From an uncultured Roseobacter sp. (lineage in GTDB: Bacteria > Pseudomonadota > Alphaproteobacteria > Rhodobacterales > Rhodobacteraceae), in NCBI RefSeq assembly GCF_947496515.1, contig NZ_CANMDB010000001.1, positions 1 to 64,000 of the forward strand: a stretch of 64,000 nt of DNA. Direction: 5' to 3'. How positions within the stretch are numbered: position 1 is the stretch's first letter; each line of letters starts with the position of its first letter. The notes under the pieces were generated by a model that worked only from the letters and a program-made list of their open reading frames with translations, searched no databases and was not told the origin of the DNA. Below are positions 40,037-50,223 of this stretch, one piece after another. The position numbers and the translations under genes are program-made.

Positions 40037-40600
40037 ATGTCAGACGATTTTATGCTGGACACAGATGATCTTGAGCGCCGCATGGACGGTGCCATGGCCA
40101 ATCTGCGGACGGAATTTGCCTCTCTCAGAACGGGCCGTGCCTCGGCCTCCATGCTGGAGCCGGTGATGGTGGATGCCTATGGCTCCCTGACACCGATCAA
40201 TCAGGTGGGCACCGTCAACGTGCCCGAACCGCGCATGGTCACGATCAATGTCTGGGACAAGAGCATGGTGGGCAAGGTGGAGAAGGCCATCCGTGAGAGC
40301 GGGCTGGGCATCAACCCGCAGCTCAACGGCACGATCATCATGCTGCCGATCCCAGAGCTGAACGAAGAACGCCGCCGCGAGCTGACCAAGGTCGCGGGCC
40401 AATATGCCGAACACGCCCGCGTCTCGATCCGCAACGTGCGCCGCGACGGCATGGACCAGATCAAGAAGGCCAAGAACGACGGGCTTTCCGAGGACGACCA
40501 GAAGATCTGGGAGACCGAAGTCCAGGAAATGACCGACCGCCACATCAAAGCGATTGACGCGGCGCTGGAGACCAAACAAGGCGAGATCATGCAGGTCTGA
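40037..40600 (+). CDS. frr: ribosome recycling factor
   Basis: Splits post-termination ribosomes together with EF-G. The 187 residues contain [19 protein letters not shown] and [22 protein letters not shown], both family signatures. GCAGGAAG precedes the ATG at 40037. It lies 103 bases after pyrH in the usual order. Confidence 0.97.
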   Translation: MSDDFMLDTDDLERRMDGAMANLRTEFASLRTGRASASMLEPVMVDAYGSLTPINQVGTVNVPEPRMVTINVWDKSMVGKVEKAIRESGLGINPQLNGTIIMLPIPELNEERRRELTKVAGQYAEHARVSIRNVRRDGMDQIKKAKNDGLSEDDQKIWETEVQEMTDRHIKAIDAALETKQGEIMQV

Positions 40601-40686
40601 GGCCGCGGTGGGCCGCGGTGCAACTGCTCTGCCGGCACGCCAAGAAAGAGAGCGGGTGCGGCGTTGCCCGTTGGTAGGAGACTGAC

Positions 40687-41427
<741 letters not shown>

Positions 41428-41434
41428 CGCGGCG

Positions 41435-42229
41435 ATGGGGGAGCCGGCTGAGAAATGGTCCGATCTGGCGACGCGTCTCGGCTCGGGGGCGGCGCTGGTG
41501 GTGCTGGGCATGGCCGGTGTCTGGGCCGGAGGCCATGTGTTCCACGTGATGGTGGCGCTGATCTGCGGCGCGATGATCTGGGAACTGGCGCATATGATCG
41601 GGGCCGCGCGCCCGGTACCCCGGATCATGGGTGTGCTGACCGGAACGGCGCTGCTGGCGGCGAGCTACCTGCCTGCGGGCTTTGCGCTGCCGGTGCTCTT
41701 GGCCTCGGCGCTGGTTGGCTTCGGTCAGCTGGAACGGTTTCGCACCATCTACATGGTTTTCACGGTGATGGTGCTGCTGGCCGGGTTTGGCATGATGTCG
41801 GTGCGCGACACCATGGGTTTCAACTGGATGCTCTGGATGGTTCTCGTGGTGGTGGTGACGGATGTGGTCGGCTACTTTGCCGGGCGTCTCATCGGCGGGC
41901 CCAAGTTCTGGCCCCGTGTGAGCCCGAAAAAAACCTGGGCCGGTACAGGTTTTGGCTGGATCGGGGCGGCGGCGGTCGGTGCTTTCTTCATGGCCAATAC
42001 CGGCGCGGGGCCGCAACTGATAGGCATCTCGGTCGCGGTGTCAATGGCCAGCCAGATGGGCGACATCGCCGAAAGTGCGATCAAACGGCGGGTGGGCGTC
42101 AAGGACAGCTCCAACCTCATTCCCGGTCACGGTGGCTTGCTCGACCGCTTTGACGGGATGCTGGGGGCGGCGATCTTTCTGCTGATCATCGGCGGGCCGC
42201 TCATTGGCTCCACCGTGATGCTGCGCTGA
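41435..42229 (+). CDS. cdsA: phosphatidate cytidylyltransferase
   Basis: An inner-membrane enzyme that makes CDP-diacylglycerol, the precursor of all phospholipids. The 264 residues have about seven or eight hydrophobic segments. The CDS signature VSPKKTWAG is at about residue 165, and DSSNLIPGHGGLLDRFDG near the end contains the conserved Asp residues. It sits between uppS and dxr with only a few bases on each side. Confidence 0.95.
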   Translation: MGEPAEKWSDLATRLGSGAALVVLGMAGVWAGGHVFHVMVALICGAMIWELAHMIGAARPVPRIMGVLTGTALLAASYLPAGFALPVLLASALVGFGQLERFRTIYMVFTVMVLLAGFGMMSVRDTMGFNWMLWMVLVVVVTDVVGYFAGRLIGGPKFWPRVSPKKTWAGTGFGWIGAAAVGAFFMANTGAGPQLIGISVAVSMASQMGDIAESAIKRRVGVKDSSNLIPGHGGLLDRFDGMLGAAIFLLIIGGPLIGSTVMLR

Positions 42230-42232
42230 GCG

Positions 42233-43402
42233 ATGCGGCGCGTCAGCATCCTGGGGGCCACCGGCTCCATCGGACAAAACACGCTGGACCTCATTGCCCG
42301 CGCGCCAGATGACTACAGCGTCGTGGCGTTGACCGGCGCGGGCAACATCCCGCAACTGGCAGCGGACGCGCGGCGGCTGCGGGCCGAGATCGCCGTCACG
42401 GCCTACGAGGACCGTCTGGAGGATCTGCGCGCGGCCCTCGCTGGCAGCGGGGTCGAGGCCGCGGCAGGCCCGCAGGCAGTGATCGAGGCCGCATCGCGCC
42501 CTGCCGATTGGGTGATGTCCGCGATTGTGGGCGCCGCAGGTCTGGCACCGGGGCTGGCGGCACTGCAACAGGGTGGTACGCTGGCGCTGGCCAATAAGGA
42601 ATCGCTCGTCTGCGCTGGCCCGCTGATGCTGCGCACAGCGCGGCAGCACGGTGCGCGCATCCTGCCGGTGGACAGCGAGCATTCCGCCATTTTCCAGGCG
42701 TTGGTGGGCGAGGACACGGCAGCGGTCGAACGCATCGTGATCACCGCCAGTGGTGGTGCCTTTCGGGACTGGCCGATCGAGGATCTGGGCCATGCGACGC
42801 TGGATCAGGCCTCCAGCCATCCCAACTGGGACATGGGGCAGCGCATCACCATCGATTCCGCGTCCATGTTCAACAAGGCGATGGAGATCATCGAGACGTG
42901 GGAATTCTTCGGCATTGACCCTGCGCGGATCGAGGTGATCGTGCACCCGGAATCGCTCATCCACGCGCTGGTAGGGTTTCGGGACGGCGCCCTGATGGCC
43001 CATGTGGGGCCACCGGACATGCGCCACGCCATCGGCTACGCGCTGCACTGGCCCGAGCGGCGCAGCCTGCCGGTGGCGCGGCTGGATCTGGCGCAGATCG
43101 GCGGTCTGACCTTTCGCGCGCCCTGCGATGCGCGCTGGCCCGCCCTGCGGCTCGCGCGGGAGGTGATGATGGCGGGAGGCCTCTCGGGCGCGGTATTCAA
43201 CGCGGCCAAGGAGACAGCGCTCGACGGGTTCATCGCGGGCCGGGTCGGGTTCACCCAGATGGCGCCGGTAGTCGAGGAGGTGCTGACGCGGCTCTCGGAC
43301 ACGGCGCGCGGTGCGACAGAGATCACCCTTGATAATGTCGCCCGCGTGGACCATCTCAGCCGGGAGACGGCCAGCGCCGTCATCGCAGAAAAAGCAGGGT
43401 AG
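42233..43402 (+). CDS. dxr: 1-deoxy-D-xylulose 5-phosphate reductoisomerase
   Basis: Makes 2-C-methyl-D-erythritol 4-phosphate in the MEP isoprenoid pathway with NADPH. The 389 residues begin with the nucleotide-binding SILGATGSIGQNTLDLI. NKESLVCAG, PVDSEHSAIFQAL and HPNWDMGQRITIDSASMFNK mark substrate and metal sites. It starts four bases after cdsA and supplies precursors for uppS. Confidence 0.97.
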   Translation: MRRVSILGATGSIGQNTLDLIARAPDDYSVVALTGAGNIPQLAADARRLRAEIAVTAYEDRLEDLRAALAGSGVEAAAGPQAVIEAASRPADWVMSAIVGAAGLAPGLAALQQGGTLALANKESLVCAGPLMLRTARQHGARILPVDSEHSAIFQALVGEDTAAVERIVITASGGAFRDWPIEDLGHATLDQASSHPNWDMGQRITIDSASMFNKAMEIIETWEFFGIDPARIEVIVHPESLIHALVGFRDGALMAHVGPPDMRHAIGYALHWPERRSLPVARLDLAQIGGLTFRAPCDARWPALRLAREVMMAGGLSGAVFNAAKETALDGFIAGRVGFTQMAPVVEEVLTRLSDTARGATEITLDNVARVDHLSRETASAVIAEKAG

Positions 43403-43405
43403 ATT

Positions 43406-44755
43406 TTGGATATTTTCGCGCTGATCCCGCAGTTTGGCGGCTTCGTCTGGACAATTGCGGCTTTCGTGCTGGCGCTCTCGGTGATCGTGGCGATCCACGA
43501 ATACGGTCATTACATCGTGGGGCGATGGTCGGGGATCCACGCGGATGTGTTCTCCGTCGGGTTTGGGCCGGTCTTGGCCTCGCGCGTGGACAGGCGCGGC
43601 ACCCGCTGGCAGATCGCCGCCCTGCCGTTCGGCGGCTACGTGAAATTTGCGGGCGATGCCAACGCTGCTTCCGGCAAGGATGCGGATGCGATGGCCGCGG
43701 CGGAAAGCGACCCCGCCCGATTGCGCGCCACCATGCACGGCGCTCCCCTCTGGGCGCGCACGGCAACGGTGGCGGCGGGACCGATCTTCAACTTCATCCT
43801 GTCGATCCTCGTCTTTACGGTGATCATCATGACCACCGGCGTGGCGCGCGACCCGCTCACCGTGGGTGAGTTGCGCCCCATGCCGGGGGCAGAGCGCGGG
43901 CTGCAACCGGGTGATGCGCTTGTCTCCATAGAGGGAACGACGGTGCCCAGCACCGAGGATCCCGCCTACAGCGATCTGATTGGGTCGCTGCCATTGCAGC
44001 CGCAACTCGAATATGTGGTCACCCGAGGTGGGCGGGAGCGGGTGGTCACGGACGTCCATCTGCTGCCACCGGTTGTGGCCGCCGTCAGCCCGCAGAGCGC
44101 CGCCATGGACGCGGGGCTTGAGGCCGGGGATGTGATCATCGGCGTGAACGGCACCTCCGTCTTTGCCTTTGAGCAGCTCAAAGAAGTGGTGGAGGGCGGC
44201 AATGGCGCGACGCTGGAGATGCGGATCTGGCGCGACGGGGCGGAACGCGACGTCATGCTGACCCCGCGCCGGGTGGATGAGCCGCAGCCGGAGGGTGGCT
44301 TTGCCACCCAATGGCGGATCGGCGTTGTCGGCGGCATGGCTTTTGAACCGGCTGTGGAGACGCCGGGTCTGACCGGGTCTTTCACGGGTGCGGTGGCTCA
44401 GACAGGCCGCATCATCGAAGGATCTCTCAGTGGCCTTGCTCATATGATCACCGGCGCGATCAGCACCTGCAACCTCAGCGGCCCGATTGGCATCGCCCAG
44501 ACATCCGGTGCCATGGCCAGCCAGGGCGCGGAATCCTTCATTTGGTTCATCGCGGTGCTCAGCACGGCGGTGGGTTTGCTGAACCTCTTTCCCATCCCCG
44601 CGCTCGATGGTGGCCACCTGGTCTTTTACGCCTACGAGGCCGTGCGCGGGAAACCGCCCAGTGACCGGGCACTGCAGGTCCTGATGGCTGCTGGGCTGGC
44701 GATGGTGTTGACGCTGATGCTCTTTGCCCTGGGCAACGATATTTTCTGCCCCTGA
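43406..44755 (+). CDS. rseP: site-2 zinc metalloprotease RseP
   Basis: An intramembrane protease that cleaves anti-sigma factors and leftover signal peptides. The 449 residues have HEYGH (31-35) in the first membrane helix, a PDZ region (about 120-290, apparently two copies), and NLFPIPALDGGHLV with the third zinc ligand near residue 395. The start appears to be TTG at 43406, three bases after dxr, with GCAGGG eight bases upstream; no ATG precedes the HEYGH helix. Confidence 0.95.
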   Translation: MDIFALIPQFGGFVWTIAAFVLALSVIVAIHEYGHYIVGRWSGIHADVFSVGFGPVLASRVDRRGTRWQIAALPFGGYVKFAGDANAASGKDADAMAAAESDPARLRATMHGAPLWARTATVAAGPIFNFILSILVFTVIIMTTGVARDPLTVGELRPMPGAERGLQPGDALVSIEGTTVPSTEDPAYSDLIGSLPLQPQLEYVVTRGGRERVVTDVHLLPPVVAAVSPQSAAMDAGLEAGDVIIGVNGTSVFAFEQLKEVVEGGNGATLEMRIWRDGAERDVMLTPRRVDEPQPEGGFATQWRIGVVGGMAFEPAVETPGLTGSFTGAVAQTGRIIEGSLSGLAHMITGAISTCNLSGPIGIAQTSGAMASQGAESFIWFIAVLSTAVGLLNLFPIPALDGGHLVFYAYEAVRGKPPSDRALQVLMAAGLAMVLTLMLFALGNDIFCP

Positions 44756-44824
44756 TCTCTGCACGAAGCGTCTGACCAGATCTTGTCTTTTTGCTGCCCA
44801 GCTTGTGCCACAATTCGCCTTTAG

Positions 44825-44838
44825 CTGATCTGCATCAA
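44825..44838. promoter_or_regulatory. FNR/CRP-like box (one mismatch)
   Basis: CTGAT-CTGC-ATCAA differs at one position from the FNR consensus TTGAT-N4-ATCAA. It ends only 14 bases before the start of the small membrane ORF, which is too close for normal class II activation of that ORF. A one-mismatch site is expected about twice by chance in 64 kb. Confidence 0.25.
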
Positions 44839-44852
44839 GTAAGGAAAACGCC

Positions 44853-44981
44853 ATGTCACATCGCAAGACGGTTCAGAAGTTCGTACTTTTGACATCTCTT
44901 CATGCCGGTCACCTTTTGACCGCAGGCGCCGTTTTCATCGCACTTGGTGCCAGCGCGTGGCTGCATATGTTGCTGGCCTGA
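44853..44981 (+). CDS. 42-residue small membrane protein
   Basis: A short ORF with a good ribosome binding site, AAGGA seven bases before the ATG. The sequence starts MSHRKTVQKFVLLTSL and continues into one hydrophobic segment (about residues 21-42, LLTAGAVFIALGASAW), so it is probably a single-span inner-membrane peptide with a basic cytoplasmic N-terminus. It lies between rseP and bamA. An FNR-like CTGAT-N4-ATCAA sits 15 bases before the start. No family known to me. Confidence 0.5.
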   Translation: MSHRKTVQKFVLLTSLHAGHLLTAGAVFIALGASAWLHMLLA

Positions 44982-45165
44982 CGTTGCCGCATGGCAACCG
45001 GTCGCCGGCCTCCTGCCGCCGCCTTCCGGGTACCGCCAACGGATAAATCCTGCGCGACCCAGAGGGTCTTCAGCGGCTTCGCGGGATGGCAACGCCGGTG
45101 CGCATGTAGTTGACCCTCACTTTTTGACCACATGGTTTTGACAAGGGCGGCCTTTGCCGATACTC

Positions 45166-45181
45166 AGAATTTCATAATTCT
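45166..45181. promoter_or_regulatory. inverted repeat upstream of bamA
   Basis: AGAATT and AATTCT are perfect arms around TCAT, within a longer imperfect dyad CTCAGAATT...AATTCTCTGAG. It ends 19 bases before the bamA start codon. A perfect TTGACA (45138-45143) lies a little upstream, so the dyad may overlap the bamA transcription start and act as an operator. Confidence 0.4.
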
Positions 45182-45200
45182 CTGAGGATCGGGGCAGGTC

Positions 45201-47558
45201 ATGACGTGGGGAAACGACGGCGCGGACAGACGCGCAGGCGGGCAGTGGACATCTTTCAAACCCGCCATACTGGGCGCGGGCGTATGTCTTTTTCTATCGG
45301 CAGCGTGGATCGCACCGCCGACACCGGCACTCGCACAGCAATTCGCACTCAGCAGCATCAGCGTTGATGGCAACCTGCGCATCGGCGATGCGGCAATCCT
45401 GACCCGGGCGGGGCTCGCGCCCGGCCAGACCGTCAGCGCGGGAGAGCTGAACGCGGCCTACCAGCGGCTGATCGATTCCGGCCTTTTCGAGACTGTCACC
45501 TTCGATCCTGCGGGCAATACGCTGCGCATCACGGTGGTCGAGTTTCCCACCATCAACCGCATCAGTTTCGAGGGCAATCAGCGCATCAACGATGAAGCGT
45601 TGGCCGCCGCCATCCAGTCGAATGAGCGGCGCGTCTTCAACCCCGCACAGGCCGAACGCGACGCGACCCTGATTTCGCAGGCCTATTCGACCGAAGGCAG
45701 GCTTGCCGCGCGCGTCACACCGCGCATCATCCGCCGGTCGGACAACCGCGTGGATCTGGTCTTTGAGATCTTCGAGGGCGACAACATCGAGATCGAGCGG
45801 CTCAGCTTTGTCGGCAACCGGGCCTATTCCGACCGCCGCCTGCGCCGCGTGCTGGAGACCAAGCAGGCGGGCCTTTTGCGCGCGCTCGTGCGCTCGGATT
45901 CGCTGGTCGAGGACCGGATTGATTTTGACCGCCAGCTGCTCACCGATTTCTACCAGTCGCGCGGCTACGTGGATTTCCGGATCAACTCCGTCAATGCCCA
46001 GCTGACCGAGGAACGCGACGGCTATTTCCTGGTCTTCAACGTGCAGGAAGGCCAGCGGTTCAAATTCGGCGAGATCACCGTCACCAGCGATGTGCCCGGC
46101 GTCGATCCGGAGGTCTACCGCGAGGCCGCCAATATCAAGACGGGGGCGATCTATTCGCCCACGCTGCTGGAAAATGACATCGCCCGCATGGAACGGCAGG
46201 CCATCCGCGACGGGGTGGATTTCCTGCGGGTAGAGCCCCGGGTCAGCCGGAATGACCGTGATCTGACACTGGACGTGGAATACAACCTGACCCGCGGTCC
46301 CCGCATCTTCGTGGAGCGGATTGACGTGGAGGGCAACACCACCACGCTCGATCAGGTGATCCGCCGCCAGTTCCGCAGTGTCGAAGGCGATCCCTTCAAC
46401 CCGCGCGAGATCCGCGAAGCCGCCGAACGGATCCGCGCCCTGGGCTATTTCGAGAATGCCGAAGTGAATGCCCGCGAGGGCAGCTCGCCCGATCAGGTTG
46501 TGGTTGATGTGGACGTGGTCGAGGCCCCGACAGGCTCCTTCGGGTTCGGGGCGTCTTTCTCCAACAACGATGGTATCGGCTTTGCCATCCAGTTCTCGGA
46601 GCGGAACTTTCTGGGCCGGGGACAGCGGCTCAACCTGAACATCGCCACCGCCGAGGAATCGCGCCGCTACTCGGTGAACTTTCAGGAACCCGCCTTTCTG
46701 GGCCGCGATGTGACCTTCGGGCTGCGTCTGGCGCTGGATGAGACCGACAGCTCTTTTACCACTTTCGACAGTGAGCGCGTGATCTTCGAGCCCTCGCTGA
46801 CCTTCCCCTTCGGAGAAAGCTCCACCCTGCAGCTGCGCTACCGCTTTGACGATTCGGAGATGCTGGAGCGGAGCGATCCCGAAAACGGCCCGGTCATCGG
46901 CAATGAGATCGACGCAGGTTCGCAGATCAGCAGCAGCCTCGGCTACGAATTTACCTATGATTCGCGGATCAACGGTCTCGATCCCAACGCAGGCTATGTG
47001 CTGCGCTTTGGTCAGGACTTTGCCGGTCTGGGCGGGGATACACAGTTCATCAAGACGACCGCGTCCGCCGTGGGCGAGATGAAGGTGCTGAGCGAAGAGG
47101 TCACCCTGCGCGCCACCATCGAAGGCGGCGCGCTGTCCTGGAGCGGCGGTACCAACCGCGCGGTGGACCGGTTCATCAACAACACCAACATCATTCGCGG
47201 GTTCGAGCCAGGTGGCATCGGGCCGCGCGACCTGTCGGTCAGTGACGAAGACCCGCTTGGCGGCAACCTCTTTGTGGCGGCACGGTTCGAGGCGGAGTTC
47301 CCCCTCGGTCTGCCCGAGGAATACGGTATCACCGGCGGCCTTTTCTACGATGTGGGTAACTTCTGGGACCTCAGCGATGTGGACACCACCGGTGGTACCA
47401 TCGTTGGCGAGGGCGGCTCCTTCCGCCATGTGATCGGCTTTGCGATCCTCTGGGACACACCCGTCGGCCCCTTGCGGTTCAACTTCACGGATGCGATCCG
47501 CAAGGAAGACTTCGACCGGGACCAGTCCTTTGAGCTGACGCTGAGCACGACGTTCTGA
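45201..47558 (+). CDS. bamA: outer membrane protein assembly factor BamA
   Basis: A 785-residue outer-membrane insertase for beta-barrel proteins. The signal peptide ends near residue 45 (PALAQQ). Five POTRA domains (about 47-420) start with FALSSISVDGNLRIGD and lead to the 16-strand Omp85 barrel. NIIRGFEPGGIGPRD is the conserved loop-6 motif and the chain ends in Phe. It is followed by the Skp-like chaperone and the fabZ-lpx genes, the standard envelope cluster. Confidence 0.97.
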   Translation: MTWGNDGADRRAGGQWTSFKPAILGAGVCLFLSAAWIAPPTPALAQQFALSSISVDGNLRIGDAAILTRAGLAPGQTVSAGELNAAYQRLIDSGLFETVTFDPAGNTLRITVVEFPTINRISFEGNQRINDEALAAAIQSNERRVFNPAQAERDATLISQAYSTEGRLAARVTPRIIRRSDNRVDLVFEIFEGDNIEIERLSFVGNRAYSDRRLRRVLETKQAGLLRALVRSDSLVEDRIDFDRQLLTDFYQSRGYVDFRINSVNAQLTEERDGYFLVFNVQEGQRFKFGEITVTSDVPGVDPEVYREAANIKTGAIYSPTLLENDIARMERQAIRDGVDFLRVEPRVSRNDRDLTLDVEYNLTRGPRIFVERIDVEGNTTTLDQVIRRQFRSVEGDPFNPREIREAAERIRALGYFENAEVNAREGSSPDQVVVDVDVVEAPTGSFGFGASFSNNDGIGFAIQFSERNFLGRGQRLNLNIATAEESRRYSVNFQEPAFLGRDVTFGLRLALDETDSSFTTFDSERVIFEPSLTFPFGESSTLQLRYRFDDSEMLERSDPENGPVIGNEIDAGSQISSSLGYEFTYDSRINGLDPNAGYVLRFGQDFAGLGGDTQFIKTTASAVGEMKVLSEEVTLRATIEGGALSWSGGTNRAVDRFINNTNIIRGFEPGGIGPRDLSVSDEDPLGGNLFVAARFEAEFPLGLPEEYGITGGLFYDVGNFWDLSDVDTTGGTIVGEGGSFRHVIGFAILWDTPVGPLRFNFTDAIRKEDFDRDQSFELTLSTTF

Positions 47559-47563
47559 TCCCG

Positions 47564-48109
47564 GTGTTGCGGGCTGCGGGCATCGCCGTTTTGCTTGCTG
47601 TCGCGTGGATGAGCCTCGCGGCGGCACAGACCCAGAGCCCGGTGCCGACACCGATACTGACCATCGATTCCGACAGGCTCTTTACCGACAGCGCCTATGG
47701 CCGCCAGACGGTCGCCGCCTTCGAGGCGCGGGGCGCGGCGCTGGCGGCAGAGAACAGCCAGATCCAGGCAGAGCTTGAAGCCGAGGAGCAGCGCCTGACC
47801 GAGCAGCGCGGCACCATGACGCCCGAAGAGTTCCGCGTGCTGGCCGATGCCTTTGACGAAAAAGTGCAGACCACCCGGCGCACGCAGGACGCCAAGACCC
47901 GCGAGATCAATCAGGATTTCGAGGACAGCCGGGGGGTGTTTCTCAACGCAGCAGCCCCCGTCCTCGAGGGTCTCATGCGCGAGACCGGGGCGGCCGTCAT
48001 TCTTGAAAAGCGCTCGGTTTTTCTCAGCGCCAATGCCATTGATGTGACCCGCCGCGCCATTGCCCGGATCGATGCGGTGCTGGGCGATGGAACATCGCTC
48101 AACGAGTAG
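47564..48109 (+). CDS. OmpH/Skp-like periplasmic chaperone
   Basis: A 181-residue protein with a signal peptide (about 1-21, ending in LAAAQ). It then has a beta strand ILTIDSDRLF and a long coiled coil (about 50-130, rich in Glu, Ala, Arg), the plan of Skp tentacles. Skp holds unfolded outer-membrane proteins for delivery to BamA. The start is GTG at 47564, five bases after the bamA stop; a TTG follows directly, so the start is uncertain by one codon. Confidence 0.88.
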   Translation: MLRAAGIAVLLAVAWMSLAAAQTQSPVPTPILTIDSDRLFTDSAYGRQTVAAFEARGAALAAENSQIQAELEAEEQRLTEQRGTMTPEEFRVLADAFDEKVQTTRRTQDAKTREINQDFEDSRGVFLNAAAPVLEGLMRETGAAVILEKRSVFLSANAIDVTRRAIARIDAVLGDGTSLNE

Positions 48110-48179
48110 GATGCTTGCGGGGCCGCGGCGGAGTTGCTAGGCAAGGTGCCAAGCCCTTGAAGACAAAAGGACAGCGGAT

Positions 48180-48650
48180 ATGACGAGCCCTGAGACCAGC
48201 CCCCCGACCAGCGCCGACATCCAGCTGATCCAGCGCATCCTGCCGCATCGCTACCCGTTCCTGCTGGTGGACAAGGTGATCGACATCGATGGCATCGCGA
48301 CCGCCACCGGCATCAAGAACGTCACCATGAACGAGCCCCATTTTCAGGGCCATTTCCCCGGTCTGCCGATCATGCCGGGCGTCACAATTGTCGAGGCGAT
48401 GGCCCAGACCGCAGCCGTGATGGTGGGGGTGTCGCTCGGCATGGCCGACAAGGAGATGAAGGTCTATTTCATGGCCATCGAGAAGGCCAAGTTTCGCCGC
48501 AAGGTCGTGCCCGGCGACGTGCTGGAGATGCGGCTGAGCACGCTGCGCGGCAAGCCGGGTGGCAAGGTCTGGCGCTTTGGCGGGGTGGCCTCCGTCGAGG
48601 GCGAGATGGCGGCGGAATGCGAATTCACCGCCATGATGGATCTGGGATAG
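48180..48650 (+). CDS. fabZ: 3-hydroxyacyl-ACP dehydratase FabZ
   Basis: Dehydrates 3-hydroxyacyl-ACP in fatty acid elongation. The 156-residue hotdog enzyme shows [14 protein letters not shown] with the catalytic His, [26 protein letters not shown] with the catalytic Glu, and [10 protein letters not shown]. Its position before lpxA lets the cell balance 3-hydroxyacyl chains between phospholipid and lipid A. Confidence 0.97.
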   Translation: MTSPETSPPTSADIQLIQRILPHRYPFLLVDKVIDIDGIATATGIKNVTMNEPHFQGHFPGLPIMPGVTIVEAMAQTAAVMVGVSLGMADKEMKVYFMAIEKAKFRRKVVPGDVLEMRLSTLRGKPGGKVWRFGGVASVEGEMAAECEFTAMMDLG

Positions 48651-48655
48651 CGCGC

Positions 48656-49438
48656 ATGGCGGGTATTCATCCCAGTGCGGTGATCGAGGACGGCGCGCAG
48701 ATTGACCCCTCCGCACGCGTGGGTCCGTTCTGTGTCGTGGGTCCCAATGTCTCTCTGGCGGCAGATGTGGAGCTGAAAAGCCACGTGGTCGTCACCGGTC
48801 AGACGCAGGTTGGTGCCGGCACGGTGATCTTTCCTTTCGCGGTCATCGGCGAGATCCCGCAGGACCTGAAGTTCAAGGGCGAGGCAACGCAGCTGATCAT
48901 CGGCGCGCGCAACCGCATCCGCGAGCATGTAACCATGAACTGCGGCACCGAAGGTGGCGGCGGCGTGACGCGCATCGGGGATGACAATCTCTTTATGGCG
49001 GGCTGCCACATCGCGCATGATGCGGTGATCGGCAACCGCTGTGTAATCGTGAATTCCGTGGCGATCGCCGGGCATTGCATTCTGGAGGACGAGGTGATCG
49101 TCGGCGGTCTGTCCGGCGTACACCAGTTCGTCCGCATCGGACGGGGGGCCATCATCGGGGCGGTGACGATGGTCACCAACGATGTGATCCCCCACGGGCT
49201 TGTTCAGGCCCCGCGGGGAGAGCTCGACGGTCTGAACCTCGTGGGCCTCAAGCGGCGCGGCGTGGCCCGTTCCGACATCACCGCGCTGCGGGCGGCCTTT
49301 CAGATGCTGGCCCAGGGCGAGGGCACCTTTCAGAGCCGCGCGCGCAGGCTCGCGGACGAAACCACCAGCGATTACGTGCGCGAGATCGTTGATTTCGTCA
49401 TCGCCGACAGTGATCGCCATTTCCTGACTCCGCGCTGA
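48656..49438 (+). CDS. lpxA: UDP-N-acetylglucosamine O-acyltransferase
   Basis: First step of lipid A synthesis, transferring a 3-hydroxyacyl chain to UDP-GlcNAc. The 260 residues begin IHPSAVIEDGAQIDPSARVG and run through hexapeptide repeats of a left-handed beta helix. CHIAHDAVIGNRCVIVN contains the catalytic His. Its last base is the first base of the lpxI start codon. Confidence 0.97.
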   Translation: MAGIHPSAVIEDGAQIDPSARVGPFCVVGPNVSLAADVELKSHVVVTGQTQVGAGTVIFPFAVIGEIPQDLKFKGEATQLIIGARNRIREHVTMNCGTEGGGGVTRIGDDNLFMAGCHIAHDAVIGNRCVIVNSVAIAGHCILEDEVIVGGLSGVHQFVRIGRGAIIGAVTMVTNDVIPHGLVQAPRGELDGLNLVGLKRRGVARSDITALRAAFQMLAQGEGTFQSRARRLADETTSDYVREIVDFVIADSDRHFLTPR

Positions 49439-50223
49439 TGCTGGCGCTGGTCTGTGGCCGGGGCGGCTTGCCCGAGCGTGTCGCGGCCGCACTGCCCGAG
49501 ATGCCGCTCATATGTGTGCTGGAGGGCTTCGCACCCGAGCGGCTTGCGGCGGATCTCGTCTTTCGTCTCGAACATCTGGGCAGTTTTCTGGAAACCCTCA
49601 AGGCGCGCGGTGTGCGTCAGGTCTGCTTTTGCGGCGCGATTGAGCGGCCTGCCGTGGATCCCGCGATGATTGATGCGGCGACACTGCCGTTGGTGCCGCA
49701 GATGATGGCCGCGATGGCAGGTGGGGATGACGCGGCCCTGCGGGCCGTCATGGGCATTTTCGAGGACAAGGGATTCGAGATCGTGGCAGCCCATGGTCTG
49801 GCACCGGATCTGCTGGTTGAAGAAGGCGTGCTCAGCACCGCTCAGCCTGATGCGCAAATGCGCGCGGATCTGGTACGTGGCCGCACGCTCCTGGCAGCAC
49901 TGGCACCGCTCGACGTAGGGCAGGGGTGTGTCGTGGGCTGCGGGCTGATCTGGGGGATCGAGAGCATTGGTGGCACCGATCACATGCTTGCCACGCTGCC
50001 TGCGGGCGTGGCGCAGGCGCGCGCGCTCTTGATCAAATCGGCCAAGGCAGGCCAGGACCGGCGCGTCGATCTGCCCACCATCGGGCCGGACACGCTGCGC
50101 GCCGTGGCGGAGGCGGGCCTCGCCGGTCTGGTGATCGAGGCAGGCTCCGTGATCGTGCTGGACCGACAGGCCGTTGTTGCAGCGGCGGATGCGGCGGGGC
50201 TGGTGCTCTGGGCTGAGGGCTGA
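49438..50223 (+). CDS. lpxI: UDP-2,3-diacylglucosamine pyrophosphatase LpxI
   Basis: Hydrolyses UDP-2,3-diacylglucosamine to lipid X, the alphaproteobacterial substitute for LpxH. The 261 residues have the LpxI N-terminal domain (LALVCGRGGLPERVA; VRQVCFCGAIERP) and C-terminal domain with GGTDHMLATLP and KAGQDRRVDLPTIGPDTL. It overlaps lpxA and lpxB by one base each, so the three are tightly coupled. Confidence 0.92.
   Translation: MLALVCGRGGLPERVAAALPEMPLICVLEGFAPERLAADLVFRLEHLGSFLETLKARGVRQVCFCGAIERPAVDPAMIDAATLPLVPQMMAAMAGGDDAALRAVMGIFEDKGFEIVAAHGLAPDLLVEEGVLSTAQPDAQMRADLVRGRTLLAALAPLDVGQGCVVGCGLIWGIESIGGTDHMLATLPAGVAQARALLIKSAKAGQDRRVDLPTIGPDTLRAVAEAGLAGLVIEAGSVIVLDRQAVVAAADAAGLVLWAEG

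Noticed and set aside
44825-44838. FNR-like box as a firm anaerobic promoter of the small ORF
   Set aside because: Centred about 21 bases before the start codon, it is too close for activation, and one-mismatch matches are expected about twice per 64 kb.
42041-44866. A 941-codon open frame on the minus strand
   Set aside because: It lies fully antisense to dxr and rseP. Long antisense frames are common in GC-rich genomes, and the product is His/Arg/Gln rich with no family resemblance.
45294-47651. A 785-codon open frame antisense to bamA
   Set aside because: It mirrors bamA codon for codon and has shadow-frame composition; bamA is certain from its POTRA and barrel motifs.
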